A stretch of 64,000 nucleotides of DNA from Lelliottia jeotgali (GTDB lineage: Bacteria > Pseudomonadota > Gammaproteobacteria > Enterobacterales > Enterobacteriaceae): contig CP018628.1 of NCBI GenBank assembly GCA_002271215.1, positions 496,001 through 560,000 on the forward strand, given 5' to 3'. Position 1 is the stretch's first letter, and each line of letters opens with the position of its first letter. Below, piece after piece: positions 16,739-26,739 of the stretch. The notes beneath the pieces are model-generated. The model was not told the origin of the DNA. It did no database searches and saw only the letters and a program-made list of their open reading frames with translations. Made by a program: the position numbers and the translations under genes.

Positions 16739-18394
16739 CTACTCCTGCAACCACCACACGGATTCAAACGGGCGCAGCGTCATCGCCGTCGGTTTCGCGG
16801 CCACTTCGGCGTAGTTGCTGATGACCACGCGCCAGTCGCCACTCACAGCATCCGGCTGCCATTCCTGGCATTCGCGACTCAGGTTCGCGACCACCATCAG
16901 CGTCTGCCCTTGCCACTGGCGGCGATAGCACCACAGGGAAGGGTGCATCGGCAGCAGATCCTGATAGTCGCCCCAGGTCAGCAGCGGGAGTGATTTACGC
17001 AGGGCGATCAGCGACTGGTAGGTATAAAACACCGAATCGGGATCGTTGAGCGCCGCGTCCACATTGATGGTTTCGACGTTATCGCACAGATCGATCCACG
17101 GCTCACCGGTGGTAAATCCGCCGTTCGGCGTGGCATCCCACTGCATCGGTGTGCGGCCGTTGTCGCGGGATTTACTCGCCAGAATTGCCAGAAGTTCGTC
17201 CGCATCGCGGCCTGTTGCCAGCAGTTCAGCGAACATGTTGTGGCTTTCCACATCGCGGTAATCGGTGATGCGCGCGAAATGCGGGTTGGTCATGCCGATC
17301 TCTTCGCCCTGATAGATGTACGGCGTGCCCTGCATCCCGTGCAGCACCATCGCCAGCATTTTGGCGGAGGTGGCGCGGTACTCGCCCTCGTCGCCAAAAC
17401 GTGAAACGATGCGCGGCTGATCGTGGTTACACCAGAACAGAGCGTTCCAGGCAACACCATGCATCCCCTGCTGCCAGTGGCTGAACAGCGTTTTCAGCGC
17501 CACGTAATCGGGCTTCGCGAGCGTCCATTTTTCGCCGTTCGGATAATCGACTTTCAGGTGGTGGAAGTTAAAGGTCATCGACAGTTCGCGCCCGTCGAGA
17601 GCGGCGTATTGCTGGCAGTTTTCCAGCGACGTTGAGGACATCTCGCCCACGGTCATCAGGTTGCGCGGGGTGAAGACGTCCCGGCTCATCTCCTGGAGAT
17701 ATTCATGGGCGCGCGGGCCGTCGGTGTAGAAACGGCGGCCATCGCCCAGCGGATCGTTCGGGAAATCCTGGTCCTTGGAGATCAGGTTAATTACGTCGAG
17801 ACGCAGGCCGTCCACGCCGCGATCGGCCCAGAACTCGCACACTTTTTTCAGCTCGCTGCGCACGTCCGGGTTTTCCCAGTTCAGATCCGCCTGCTCCGGG
17901 GCGAACAGGTGCAGATAATACTGCTCGCTCTCAGCATGCCAGCGCCAGGCGTTGCCGCCAAATTTGGAGCGCCAGTTGTTCGGAAGCTGGTCCGGCGTGC
18001 CATCGCGCCAGATATAGAACTCACGGTACGGACTTTCTTTATTCAGCGATTCGCGGAACCACGCGTGCTGCGTGGAGGTGTGGTTGAGCACCATGTCGAG
18101 CACCAGACGGATGCCGCGCGCGTGGGCCTGCGCCACCAGCTCATCAAAATCATCCAGCGTGCCGTAGGCCGGATCGATGGCGGTATAGTTCGCCACATCG
18201 TAGCCGTTGTCCACCTGCGGGGAAATGTAGAAAGGGGTCAGCCAGATGGCGTCCACGCCAAGGGTTTTTAGGTAGTCCAGACGCTGCGTTACACCGCGTA
18301 AATCACCGGTGCCACGACCGGTCGTGTCCTGAAAACTCTTTGGGTAAATCTGATAGATGACGCCGTTTTGCCACCAGTGCGGAAGGGGATTCAT
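16739..18394 (-). CDS. treC: Trehalose-6-phosphate hydrolase
   Basis: The 551-residue GH13 enzyme hydrolyses cytoplasmic trehalose 6-phosphate to glucose and glucose 6-phosphate. Typical GH13 motifs are present: LVLDMVLNHTS, the nucleophile region DGLRLDVINLIS, the acid/base region LMTVGEMSST, and NHDQPR. The family N-terminus NPLPHWWQNGVIYQIYPK places the start at ATG 18394 rather than at the upstream in-frame codon at 18409. It lies 51 bp downstream of treB in the treBC operon. Confidence 0.97.
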   Translation of the reverse strand: MNPLPHWWQNGVIYQIYPKSFQDTTGRGTGDLRGVTQRLDYLKTLGVDAIWLTPFYISPQVDNGYDVANYTAIDPAYGTLDDFDELVAQAHARGIRLVLDMVLNHTSTQHAWFRESLNKESPYREFYIWRDGTPDQLPNNWRSKFGGNAWRWHAESEQYYLHLFAPEQADLNWENPDVRSELKKVCEFWADRGVDGLRLDVINLISKDQDFPNDPLGDGRRFYTDGPRAHEYLQEMSRDVFTPRNLMTVGEMSSTSLENCQQYAALDGRELSMTFNFHHLKVDYPNGEKWTLAKPDYVALKTLFSHWQQGMHGVAWNALFWCNHDQPRIVSRFGDEGEYRATSAKMLAMVLHGMQGTPYIYQGEEIGMTNPHFARITDYRDVESHNMFAELLATGRDADELLAILASKSRDNGRTPMQWDATPNGGFTTGEPWIDLCDNVETINVDAALNDPDSVFYTYQSLIALRKSLPLLTWGDYQDLLPMHPSLWCYRRQWQGQTLMVVANLSRECQEWQPDAVSGDWRVVISNYAEVAAKPTAMTLRPFESVWWLQE

Positions 18395-18445
18395 AATGCG
18401 TTCCTGCAAATGCGAAGGGGCGCAATTGCGCCCCGAAAGAAGAAG

Positions 18446-19867
18446 TTAAACAATCTGCAGCGTGCCCTGACGGAACTTGCGCTGATAGATAACGGTCGTC
18501 AGCGCCATCGGGACGATAATCGCCACCGCCATCGCCAGAGCAAACACCTGCCAGTAGGTCGGCTGAATCGAGAGGATGCCCGGCAGGCCACCCACGCCGA
18601 TGCCGTTCGCCATCACGCCGTTCAGACCACACAGCAGCCCTGCCAGCCCCGAACCGATCATCGCGCACAGCATCGGGAAGCGGTATTTCAGGTTGATGCC
18701 GTACATCGCCGGTTCGGTGACGCCGAGGTAGGCGGAGATCGCCGCCGGAACGGAAATTTCACGCTCGTTGTGTTTGCGGCTGACCAGGATAATGCCGGTG
18801 ACAGCAGAGGCCTGCGCAATGTTCGACAGGGCGATAATCGGCCAGACCGGCGTGCCGCCGAGGCTCTGAATCATCTGCATGTCGATGGCCAGCGTGGTCT
18901 GATGCACGCCGGTAATCACCAGCGGCGCATAGAGGAAGCCAAACAGCGCGGCGCCAATCGGAGCGAAGCTGCCGGTCATCAGGTGACGGACCGCGAAGGC
19001 CACGCCGTCGCCAATCATGCGGCCAAACGGGCCGATAAAGGCGTGGGCGAGGAACACAGCCAGAATCAACGAACAGACCGGAACCACCACCAGATAGAGG
19101 TAATCCGGCACGATACGTTTCAGGCGGGTCTCAATAAAGCCCAGCGCCAGACCGGCCAGCAGAGCGGGGATAACCTGCGCCTGATAACCCACTTTAGCGA
19201 TAGTAAACAGGCCGAAGTTCCACACTTCTGGCACCTGCTGCCCAAGTAAGTAAGCGTTCATTAACTGCGGAGAGACCAGCGTCACGCCGAGCACGATACC
19301 CAGAATCGGCGTCCCGCCCATTTTGCGCACCGCCGACCAGCAGATCCCGACCGGCAGATAGAAGAAGATCGCCTCGCCAATCAGCCACAGGAAGTCATAG
19401 ATGCTTTGCAGCGCCGGATACATCTGCGCCAGAGTCTTGCCATCGCTCATCGGCACGTCGCCGATCACGTTGCGGAAGCCGAGGATTAAGCCTCCGCTTA
19501 TCAGCGCCGGCAGCAGCGGGAAGAAGATCTCCGCGAAGTGGGAGATCAGCTGCTCGTGCCATTTCATATTCTGGCGCGCCGCTTTCTTGGCCTGCTCTTT
19601 GTCCGCCGTCGAATGCCCGGTTGTCGCCAGCAGGGCCTGATAGTAATCGCCCACTTCGGTACCAATCACCACCTGGAACTGCCCGGCGTTGGTGAAGCAA
19701 CCTTTGACCATCGACAGTTCCTCGATGGCCTTCGGATTGGCTTTGGCCGGATCGTTCAGCACAAAACGCAGACGGGTAATGCAGTGGCTGACGGTGGCGA
19801 TATTTTCGCGGCCCCCAACCAGAACGATCAGCTGGTCGATATCAGTTTGTTTAACTTTGCTCATCAT
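18446..19867 (-). CDS. treB: PTS trehalose-specific EIIBC component
   Basis: The 473-residue membrane permease imports trehalose as trehalose 6-phosphate. The N-terminal EIIB domain has the phosphocysteine-like NIATVSHCITRLRFVL (Cys ~27), followed by about ten membrane segments of the glucose/sucrose EIIC family, with GITEP-like GVTEPAMYGIN near residue 390. It has no EIIA domain and, like E. coli TreB, should use EIIA-Glc (Crr). A TreR operator lies about 70 bp upstream. Confidence 0.97.
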   Translation of the reverse strand: MMSKVKQTDIDQLIVLVGGRENIATVSHCITRLRFVLNDPAKANPKAIEELSMVKGCFTNAGQFQVVIGTEVGDYYQALLATTGHSTADKEQAKKAARQNMKWHEQLISHFAEIFFPLLPALISGGLILGFRNVIGDVPMSDGKTLAQMYPALQSIYDFLWLIGEAIFFYLPVGICWSAVRKMGGTPILGIVLGVTLVSPQLMNAYLLGQQVPEVWNFGLFTIAKVGYQAQVIPALLAGLALGFIETRLKRIVPDYLYLVVVPVCSLILAVFLAHAFIGPFGRMIGDGVAFAVRHLMTGSFAPIGAALFGFLYAPLVITGVHQTTLAIDMQMIQSLGGTPVWPIIALSNIAQASAVTGIILVSRKHNEREISVPAAISAYLGVTEPAMYGINLKYRFPMLCAMIGSGLAGLLCGLNGVMANGIGVGGLPGILSIQPTYWQVFALAMAVAIIVPMALTTVIYQRKFRQGTLQIV

Positions 19868-19938
19868 GAAGCCTCATGACAGATGTGGAGGGTAATGACC
19901 TGGACGCAAGCCTACTCTTTGAGCGACACGGTGAAAAT

Positions 19939-19950
19939 GGGAACGTTCCC
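19939..19950. promoter_or_regulatory. TreR operator upstream of treB
   Basis: The perfect palindrome gggaacgttccc lies between treR and treB, 72 bp before the treB start. Its form is as expected of a LacI-family operator with a central CG, and it matches what I recall of the E. coli treB operator. Confidence 0.75.
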
Positions 19951-19989
19951 GAAATCGGGCGAGGATCACAATAATCCGTTTTAAGAGGG

Positions 19990-20937
19990 TTAAGAGAGGT
20001 GGGCTGGAATGACGATCTGACGGGGTTCGCTGCGCCCGTTTATCTGCTCAATAAGCTGCACAGCCGCCTGGCGGCCCGCTTCAGCGTAGCCCGGATCGAC
20101 GGTGACAATCTCAGGATGGAGGAACTTCATCAGCGGTGTGCTGCCCACGCTGGCGAGCTGGACGGTGTCGATGCGCTGCTCCTGCAAATATTTGCTGGCT
20201 CCCAGCGCGAGGGTATCGGTCGCGCAAATCAGCGCGGTGGTTTGCGGGGTCAACACGCTTGCCACCTGATCGTAGCCCTGTTTCATTGCCAGACCGGGCA
20301 GCGAGGCAACCGCTGGAAGATTGTGCTGTTTGCAAAATGCGAGATAGGCTTCGTGGCGACGCTTACCGGTGGTGACGTCACTGTGCGGCACGCCGAGGAA
20401 GCTGATATGGCGATGGCCCTGCTCGTACAGACGCTGCATCAGGGTGAGGATCGCGCCTTCGTCGTCATAACAAACAGAGGCAAACCCGCTGGCGTCGCGC
20501 GCCAGCAGCACTAGCGAGGACTGCCAGGGTTTCAGCGTTTCATCCTTAATGCCGGTAAAACCAAACAGCACCACGCCGTCGATATTGCGTCGTTGCAGCA
20601 TCCCAAGATGCTCTTCCACCAGCAGAGGCGAGAACTGGCTCTCCATCATGATCGGATCGTAGCCCTGTTCGTAAAACGCAGGCAACATGGTTTGCACCGC
20701 CAGATTTTCCGACAGGGAATCGAGACGCGAGACAATGATAGCGACCACTTTGTCGCTCTGCCCGCGCATGGCACGCGCGGAGCGGGAAGGGGAAAAACCG
20801 TGCTGATTCATGACCGCCTCGACGCGTTCGCGCGTGCGTTCGCTGACGCCACTCTCGTTGTTCAGTACGCGCGACACGGTGGATTTCCCTACGCCGCTTA
20901 AACGGGCGATGTCTTTAATGGTCAGGCGGTTATGCAT
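19990..20937 (-). CDS. treR: Trehalose operon repressor, LacI family
   Basis: The 315-residue repressor has the N-terminal LacI helix-turn-helix and hinge (LTIKDIARLSGVGKSTVSRV; NNESGVSERTRERVEAVM) followed by a periplasmic-binding-protein-like sensor domain (SARAMRGQSDKVVAIIVSRL onwards). TreR senses trehalose 6-phosphate and represses treBC. It has its own transcription unit upstream of treB in the same direction. Confidence 0.97.
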   Translation of the reverse strand: MHNRLTIKDIARLSGVGKSTVSRVLNNESGVSERTRERVEAVMNQHGFSPSRSARAMRGQSDKVVAIIVSRLDSLSENLAVQTMLPAFYEQGYDPIMMESQFSPLLVEEHLGMLQRRNIDGVVLFGFTGIKDETLKPWQSSLVLLARDASGFASVCYDDEGAILTLMQRLYEQGHRHISFLGVPHSDVTTGKRRHEAYLAFCKQHNLPAVASLPGLAMKQGYDQVASVLTPQTTALICATDTLALGASKYLQEQRIDTVQLASVGSTPLMKFLHPEIVTVDPGYAEAGRQAAVQLIEQINGRSEPRQIVIPAHLS

Positions 20938-21013
20938 CCTTTATTCCCTGTAACGGCGGCAAGTCGTCAATTGAGACTAATGCTTACGATTTAATTAGCA
21001 ATGAGCAAAGTCT

Positions 21014-21048
21014 GGTATATGTACGGTTTAAATCTGCGGGCGTATCAT
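21014..21048 (+). promoter_or_regulatory. PhoP box and -10 of the mgtA promoter
   Basis: The direct repeat ggtata-tgtac-ggttta (21014-21030) fits the PhoP consensus of two (G/T)GTTTA half sites 5 bp apart. It is followed after 12 bp by the -10-like tatcat (21043-21048), the geometry usual for PhoP-activated promoters. Confidence 0.65.
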
Positions 21049-21054
21049 ACCGCC

Positions 21055-21333
21055 CGAATCGCTACTAAAGGTATGGTTAAAACACGATACTGCGCTGCGA
21101 TTAACCCTTTTTTTCACTTATCGGAGGCCGTATGGATCCCGATCCCACACCTCTCCAGCAATGGAGTTTAAGTACTTTCCGGTAAGCCAGTCGTCTTCTA
21201 ACTGTCTCGCCGGTGATGTGAGGCAGTGACATCTCAATGTTCCTGCTATAAAAATTTAAGTGCCATTCAGGTACCGCCTTGTTGCGCCTGAAGGTAACAC
21301 TGCGTCCGCCTTTGCGGATGTGGGGGACTTTTT
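21055..21333 (+). promoter_or_regulatory. mgtA 5' leader RNA with magnesium/proline sensing
   Basis: About 280 nt separate the predicted transcription start (~21055) from mgtA. In E. coli and Salmonella this leader switches between conformations in response to Mg2+ and to translation of the mgtL peptide, ending in Rho-dependent termination. Here it contains the mgtL frame (21132-21185) and, near its end, an inverted pair ctgcgtccgcc/tttgcggatgtggg close to the mgtA start. Boundaries are inferred from the promoter position. Confidence 0.65.
21132..21185 (+). CDS. mgtL: mgtA leader peptide MgtL
   Basis: The 17-codon frame MDPDPTPLQQWSLSTFR follows tatcggaggccgt, a strong ribosome-binding site. 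It keeps the diagnostic proline-rich start (Met-acidic-Pro-Asp-Pro-Thr-Pro) of the Salmonella/E. coli MgtL peptide. Slow translation of the Pro codons, or ribosome instability at Asp-Pro, controls leader folding and hence mgtA expression. Confidence 0.85.
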   Translation: MDPDPTPLQQWSLSTFR

Positions 21334-24042
21334 ATGCTGAAAAATATCACCCAGCAGCTGCTCGCTCAGCTGAACCGCCACCTGCCGCGCCGTCTTGTCC
21401 AGCGCGATCCGCTGCCGAACGCCAAAAATCTGGCTGGGGCCGCTATTCCGCCCACGCTGACGGAACATTGCCTCAAAGCCGCCGCGATGGACGAAAACGA
21501 AGTCTGGCGCGCCTTCGGCGGTCACCCGGAAGGGTTGAACGCGGCGGAAGTGGAAAAAACACGCGCCGAGCACGGCGATAACCAAATCCCGGCGCAAAAA
21601 CCGGCTCCGTGGTTTGTCCATCTCTGGCTCTGCTATCGCAACCCGTTCAACCTGCTGTTGACCGTTCTGGCGATTATTTCCTACGCCACCGAAGATCTGT
21701 TTGCCGCAGGCGTAATAGCCCTGATGGTAGCGATCTCCACCATGCTCAACTTCATTCAGGAAGCGCGTTCCACCCGTGCGGCGGACGCCCTGAAAGCGAT
21801 GGTCAGCAATACTGCCACCGTCCAGCGCGTGATCAATGAGAAGGGCGAAAGCGCCTGGCTGGAACTGCCGATCGATCAGCTGGTGGTGGGCGACATTATC
21901 AAGCTGGCGGCGGGGGACATGATCCCGGCGGACCTGCGTGTGGTGCAGGCCCGCGATCTGTTCGTCGCCCAGGCGTCCCTGACCGGTGAATCCCTGCCGG
22001 TCGAGAAAGTGGCGCGTAGCCGCAACCCGCAGCAAACCAACCCGCTCGAAAGCGATACTCTGTGCTTCATGGGCACTACCGTGGTGAGCGGCACCGCGCA
22101 GGCGATCGTCATTGCCACCGGCGGCAACACCTGGTTTGGACAGCTGGCCGGGCGCGTCAGCGAGCAGGAAAGCGAGCCGAATGCGTTCCAGAAAGGCATC
22201 GGTCGCGTCAGCATGTTGCTGATCCGCTTCATGATGGTGATGACGCCTATCGTGCTGCTCATCAACGGCTACACCAAAGGCGACTGGTGGGAAGCGGCGC
22301 TGTTTGCCCTCTCCGTGGCGGTCGGTTTAACGCCGGAAATGCTGCCGATGATTGTCACCTCCACGCTGGCTCGCGGGGCGGTGAAGCTTTCTAAACAGAA
22401 AGTGATTGTGAAACACCTCGACGCCATTCAGAACTTTGGCGCGATGGATATTCTTTGCACCGATAAAACCGGCACCCTGACGCAGGATAAAATTGTGCTG
22501 GAGAATCATACGGATGTCTCTGGCAAAGTCAGCGAACGCGTGCTGCAAACCGCGTGGCTGAACAGCCACTACCAGACCGGGCTGAAAAACCTGCTGGACG
22601 TCGCAGTGCTGGAAGGGGTAGACGAAGATTCTGCGCGCACGCTCTCAACGCGCTGGCAAAAAGTGGATGAGATCCCGTTCGACTTCGAGCGTCGCCGCAT
22701 GTCGGTGGTGGTCAGCGAGCAAGCGGATGTCCATCAGCTGATCTGCAAAGGGGCGCTGCAGGAGATCCTCAATGTCTCTACCCAGGTGCGTCATAACGGT
22801 GAAATCGTGCCGCTCGATGACACCATGCTGCGTCGCATTAAACGCGTGACCGACAGCCTGAACCGTCAGGGGCTGCGCGTGGTGGCGGTCGCCAGCAAAT
22901 TCTTGCCGGGCCGCGAAGGGGATTATCATCGTGTCGATGAGTCGGATCTGATCCTCGAAGGTTACATCGCCTTCCTCGATCCACCGAAAGAGACCACAGC
23001 ACCGGCGCTGAAGGCGCTGAAAGCCTCCGGTATCACCGTTAAAATCCTTACCGGCGACAGCGAGCTGGTAGCAGCGAAAGTGTGTCACGAAGTGGGGCTG
23101 GATGCGGGTGAGGTGGTAACGGGCAGCGATATCGAAACGCTTTCCGACGACGAACTGGCTGCGCTTGCCAAAACTACTACCCTGTTCGCACGCCTGACGC
23201 CAATGCATAAAGAACGCATCGTCACCCTGCTGCGCCGCGAAGGGCACGTGGTCGGCTTTATGGGCGATGGTATCAACGATGCACCTGCGCTGCGCGCGGC
23301 GGATATCGGGATTTCCGTTGACGGGGCGGTCGATATTGCCCGTGAAGCGGCCGATATCATCCTGCTGGAAAAGAGCCTGATGGTGCTGGAGCAGGGCGTG
23401 ATCGAAGGACGTCGCACCTTCGCCAACATGCTGAAATACATCAAAATGACCGCCAGCTCTAACTTCGGTAACGTCTTCAGCGTACTGGTGGCGAGCGCCT
23501 TCCTGCCGTTCCTGCCGATGCTGCCGCTGCACCTGCTGATTCAGAACCTGATGTACGATGTCTCTCAGGTGGCGATCCCGTTTGATAACGTTGATGACGA
23601 GCAGATCCAAAAACCGCAGCGCTGGAACCCGTCGGATCTCGGTCGCTTCATGCTGTTCTTTGGCCCAATCAGCTCTATCTTCGACATTCTTACCTTCTGC
23701 CTGATGTGGTTCGTGTTCCACGCTAACACGCCAGAACATCAAACCCTGTTCCAGTCCGGCTGGTTCGTGGTCGGGCTGCTGTCGCAAACGCTGATTGTGC
23801 ATATGATCCGTACGCGCCGCATTCCGTTCATCCAGAGCCGCGCCGCCTGGCCGCTGATTATTATGACCGGCGTCGTCATGGTACTGGGTATCGCGCTGCC
23901 GTTCTCACCGCTGGCGAGCTATCTCAGCCTGCAGGCGCTGCCGCTGAGCTACTTCCCTTGGCTGGTGGCGATTCTGGCGGGCTATATGGTTCTGACCCAA
24001 ATGGTGAAAGGGTTCTACAGCCGTCGGTACGGTTGGCAGTAA
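21334..24042 (+). CDS. mgtA: Magnesium-translocating P-type ATPase MgtA
   Basis: The 902-residue type IIIB P-ATPase of the inner membrane takes up Mg2+. The phosphorylated aspartate is Asp377 in CTDKTGTLT. Also visible are the TGE actuator motif (SLTGESLPVEK), the phosphate-contact ILTGDSELVA, and the hinge GFMGDGINDAPAL, with about ten membrane helices arranged as in MgtA/MgtB. Length matches the E. coli protein. Expression is predicted to depend on PhoP and on the mgtL leader. Confidence 0.98.
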   Translation: MLKNITQQLLAQLNRHLPRRLVQRDPLPNAKNLAGAAIPPTLTEHCLKAAAMDENEVWRAFGGHPEGLNAAEVEKTRAEHGDNQIPAQKPAPWFVHLWLCYRNPFNLLLTVLAIISYATEDLFAAGVIALMVAISTMLNFIQEARSTRAADALKAMVSNTATVQRVINEKGESAWLELPIDQLVVGDIIKLAAGDMIPADLRVVQARDLFVAQASLTGESLPVEKVARSRNPQQTNPLESDTLCFMGTTVVSGTAQAIVIATGGNTWFGQLAGRVSEQESEPNAFQKGIGRVSMLLIRFMMVMTPIVLLINGYTKGDWWEAALFALSVAVGLTPEMLPMIVTSTLARGAVKLSKQKVIVKHLDAIQNFGAMDILCTDKTGTLTQDKIVLENHTDVSGKVSERVLQTAWLNSHYQTGLKNLLDVAVLEGVDEDSARTLSTRWQKVDEIPFDFERRRMSVVVSEQADVHQLICKGALQEILNVSTQVRHNGEIVPLDDTMLRRIKRVTDSLNRQGLRVVAVASKFLPGREGDYHRVDESDLILEGYIAFLDPPKETTAPALKALKASGITVKILTGDSELVAAKVCHEVGLDAGEVVTGSDIETLSDDELAALAKTTTLFARLTPMHKERIVTLLRREGHVVGFMGDGINDAPALRAADIGISVDGAVDIAREAADIILLEKSLMVLEQGVIEGRRTFANMLKYIKMTASSNFGNVFSVLVASAFLPFLPMLPLHLLIQNLMYDVSQVAIPFDNVDDEQIQKPQRWNPSDLGRFMLFFGPISSIFDILTFCLMWFVFHANTPEHQTLFQSGWFVVGLLSQTLIVHMIRTRRIPFIQSRAAWPLIIMTGVVMVLGIALPFSPLASYLSLQALPLSYFPWLVAILAGYMVLTQMVKGFYSRRYGWQ

Positions 24043-24050
24043 GAGACTTT

Positions 24051-24141
24051 CCCCTCACCCTAACCCTCTCCCAAAGGGAGAGGGGATCGCTCGGAGCCGT
24101 TTTTCTCCCTCTCCCGTGGGAGAGGGTCGGGGTGAGGGCAT
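24051..24141. repeat. CCCTCTCCC-type intergenic palindrome pair, copy 3
   Basis: It lies between mgtA and the hexosaminidase gene: cccctcaccctaaccctctcccaaagggagagggg, then ctccctctcccgtgggagagggtcggggtgagggcatc. It is the same two-hairpin layout as copies 1, 2 and 4, directly after the mgtA stop. Confidence 0.85.
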
Positions 24142-24301
24142 CAGGCCGCACAACCCTAAACCGCCCACCAACAAAATAGCCTTCCTCCCAAATTCCCCAA
24201 CCTGTGATCCCCGTCATGCGCTGTGCTTGACGACAATTTGTACGCATGTTAACAAAATGTTTTGTCTGTTTTTGGCCCGTCAAATCCTGATAAGGAACAT
24301 T

Positions 24302-26686
24302 ATGTTACGTCTTAGCCTCATCACCGCCGGATTGTTGCTCGGTACTTCTGCACTGGCGGCTCCGGCAGGCGATCTGCCGTTAATGCCCTGGCCCGCTCAC
24401 GTTGAACGTCCTGCGAAGCAGGGCGCGCTGATCCTCAGCGATAACATCTCCGTCAGCGTTAGCGGTGACGATCTGGGTGATGCCGCAAACCGTTTGCGCC
24501 AGCGAATCGCGCTGCAAACCGGCTGGACGTTACAACCCCAGGCCGACAAACCCGAAAAGCCGACCATTACGATTTCTATCGCCAAAAAAGTGAAGCCGCA
24601 GCCGTTGCCGGACAGCGATGAAAGCTACACACTCACCGTGGATGCCAACGGCGTGAACATCACCGCCAACACGCGCTTCGGTGCGCTGCGCGGGATGGAA
24701 ACCCTGCTCCAGCTGATTCAAAACGGTGCCGAAAACACCTCAATTCCGTGGGTGTCGATTGACGACTCCCCGCGCTTCCCGTGGCGCGGGCTACTGCTCG
24801 ATTCGGCGCGCCATTTCGTCCCGCTGGAGGACATCAAACGCCAGATCGATGGCATGGCGGCGGCGAAGCTCAACGTCCTGCACTGGCATCTGACGGACGA
24901 TCAGGGCTGGCGGTTTACCTCGAAGCGCTACCCTAAACTGACGCAGCTCGCCAGCGACGGGCTGTTCTACACCCCAGAACAAATGCGCGACGTGGTGCGC
25001 TACGCCACCGCGCGTGGTATTCGCGTGGTGCCGGAAATCGACATGCCGGGTCACGCGTCGGCGATTGCCGTGGCCTATCCGGAACTGATGAGCGCGCCGG
25101 GGCCGTATGAGATGGAGCGCCACTGGGGCGTGCTAAAACCGGTTCTTGATCCGACCAAAGAGGCGACTTACACCTTCGCCGACGCGATGGTCAGCGAACT
25201 GGCGGCGATCTTCCCCGATCCGTACCTGCACATCGGCGGGGATGAAGTTGACGATACCCAGTGGAAAAGCAACTCCGCCATCCAGCAGTTTATGCGCGAC
25301 AACAAACTCGCCGACAGCCACGCGCTGCAGGCGTATTTCAACCGCAAACTGGAAACCATTCTTGAGAAACACCACCGGCAGATGGTCGGCTGGGACGAGA
25401 TCTATCATCCGGACCTGCCGAAAAGCATTCTGATTCAGTCCTGGCAGGGTCAGGACGCCCTCGGCGAGGTGGCAAAACACGGGTATAAAGGCATTCTCTC
25501 TACCGGTTTTTACCTCGATCAGCCGCAGTCCACGGCCTATCACTACCGCAACGAGATCGTGCCTCAGGGTTTAAACGGCATGGACATCATTGCCGATTCT
25601 GACAGCGCCCAGAGCTGGACTTTCACCATGCCGCGCCTGAAAGGCAAACCGGTGGAGGGCAGTTTCACCCTGGTGAAAGGGGTTTCCGGCTGGCGTGGAT
25701 TTATCGATTTCAGCGGCAAATCCCGTCGCGCGGTGGACAACATCGAATGGCGTGACGACAACCAGGTGAGCTTCACCGTCGACACCTGGATGGGCGAAAC
25801 GCGCCCGGTGGTGAATGTGTCGGACGACAAACTCACCGGCTATTTCCTGGTGGGCAACGCCCGCTACCCGATTACTGGCGCGCGTCTCAATGAGGTGCCG
25901 GAAGGTATACAGCCGACGGTGCCGGATGCCGATCAGCAGGCTAATCTGCTCGGCGGCGAAGCGGCGCTGTGGGCGGAAAACGTGATTGCCCCGGTTCTGG
26001 ATATCAAACTCTGGCCGCGTGCGTTTGCGGTGGCGGAGCGTCTGTGGTCGGCGCAGGATGTGAACGATATCGACACCATGTACACCCGTTTGCAGGCGAT
26101 GGACAGCTGGACGACGGTGTCGGTCGGGCTTCAACAGCACAGCCAGCAGCAGGCGCAGTTCACCCGTCTGGCGAATAACGCCGATACGGTGCCGCTGCAG
26201 ATCCTCGCTCAGGCCGTGGAGCCCGCGCAGTATTACACCCGTCAGCACCTGAAATTCCAGGCCGGGAATTATCATCAGTTTGAGCCGCTAAACCGCTACG
26301 CCGACGCACTGACCGCCGAGAGCGCCACGGTCCGTCAGATGGATAAGTGGGTCGAGCGGCTGGTAAGCGACGCAGAAGATACGGAAAGCGCGGAAGCCCT
26401 GCGCCACGTCTTCACCCGCTGGCAGAATAACACCAGCGACGCGCTGGCGCTGAGTGAAAGCAACTATCAGTTGAAAGCCATCAAACCGGTGATTCAGGAG
26501 GTGGACAAACTGGCGTCGATTGGCTTGCGTCTGACGGATCTGGTGGCGCGTCAGGGGACGCTGGATGATAAGGAGATCGCCTCGATTCAGAACGAGCTGG
26601 ATAACGCAGCGAAGATTCAGGATGAGGTGGTGATTGCGGCGGTTTATCCACTGGAGAAGTTGCTTAGGGCGACGCGGAATCAATAA
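24302..26686 (+). CDS. Beta-N-acetylhexosaminidase, GH20, secreted
   Basis: The 794-residue exported glycosidase removes terminal GlcNAc/GalNAc, for example from chitobiose. The signal peptide ends GTSALA before APAGD. A GH20b N-terminal domain precedes the catalytic barrel with WHLTDDQGWRF and the catalytic pair Asp314-Glu315 in HIGGDEVDDTQW. ATG 24302 follows ataaggaacat; the frame open back to 24116 runs through repeat DNA and is not used. It resembles the nahA/chitobiase genes of Klebsiella and Enterobacter, absent here in E. coli. The substrate-bound WxxE loop and a helical C-terminus are present. Confidence 0.9.
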   Translation: MLRLSLITAGLLLGTSALAAPAGDLPLMPWPAHVERPAKQGALILSDNISVSVSGDDLGDAANRLRQRIALQTGWTLQPQADKPEKPTITISIAKKVKPQPLPDSDESYTLTVDANGVNITANTRFGALRGMETLLQLIQNGAENTSIPWVSIDDSPRFPWRGLLLDSARHFVPLEDIKRQIDGMAAAKLNVLHWHLTDDQGWRFTSKRYPKLTQLASDGLFYTPEQMRDVVRYATARGIRVVPEIDMPGHASAIAVAYPELMSAPGPYEMERHWGVLKPVLDPTKEATYTFADAMVSELAAIFPDPYLHIGGDEVDDTQWKSNSAIQQFMRDNKLADSHALQAYFNRKLETILEKHHRQMVGWDEIYHPDLPKSILIQSWQGQDALGEVAKHGYKGILSTGFYLDQPQSTAYHYRNEIVPQGLNGMDIIADSDSAQSWTFTMPRLKGKPVEGSFTLVKGVSGWRGFIDFSGKSRRAVDNIEWRDDNQVSFTVDTWMGETRPVVNVSDDKLTGYFLVGNARYPITGARLNEVPEGIQPTVPDADQQANLLGGEAALWAENVIAPVLDIKLWPRAFAVAERLWSAQDVNDIDTMYTRLQAMDSWTTVSVGLQQHSQQQAQFTRLANNADTVPLQILAQAVEPAQYYTRQHLKFQAGNYHQFEPLNRYADALTAESATVRQMDKWVERLVSDAEDTESAEALRHVFTRWQNNTSDALALSESNYQLKAIKPVIQEVDKLASIGLRLTDLVARQGTLDDKEIASIQNELDNAAKIQDEVVIAAVYPLEKLLRATRNQ

Positions 26687-26739
26687 GGTTTGCTGGGGAT
26701 TCGATGGGCATGGGAGGTGGTTTCGTTCACCTTATGTTC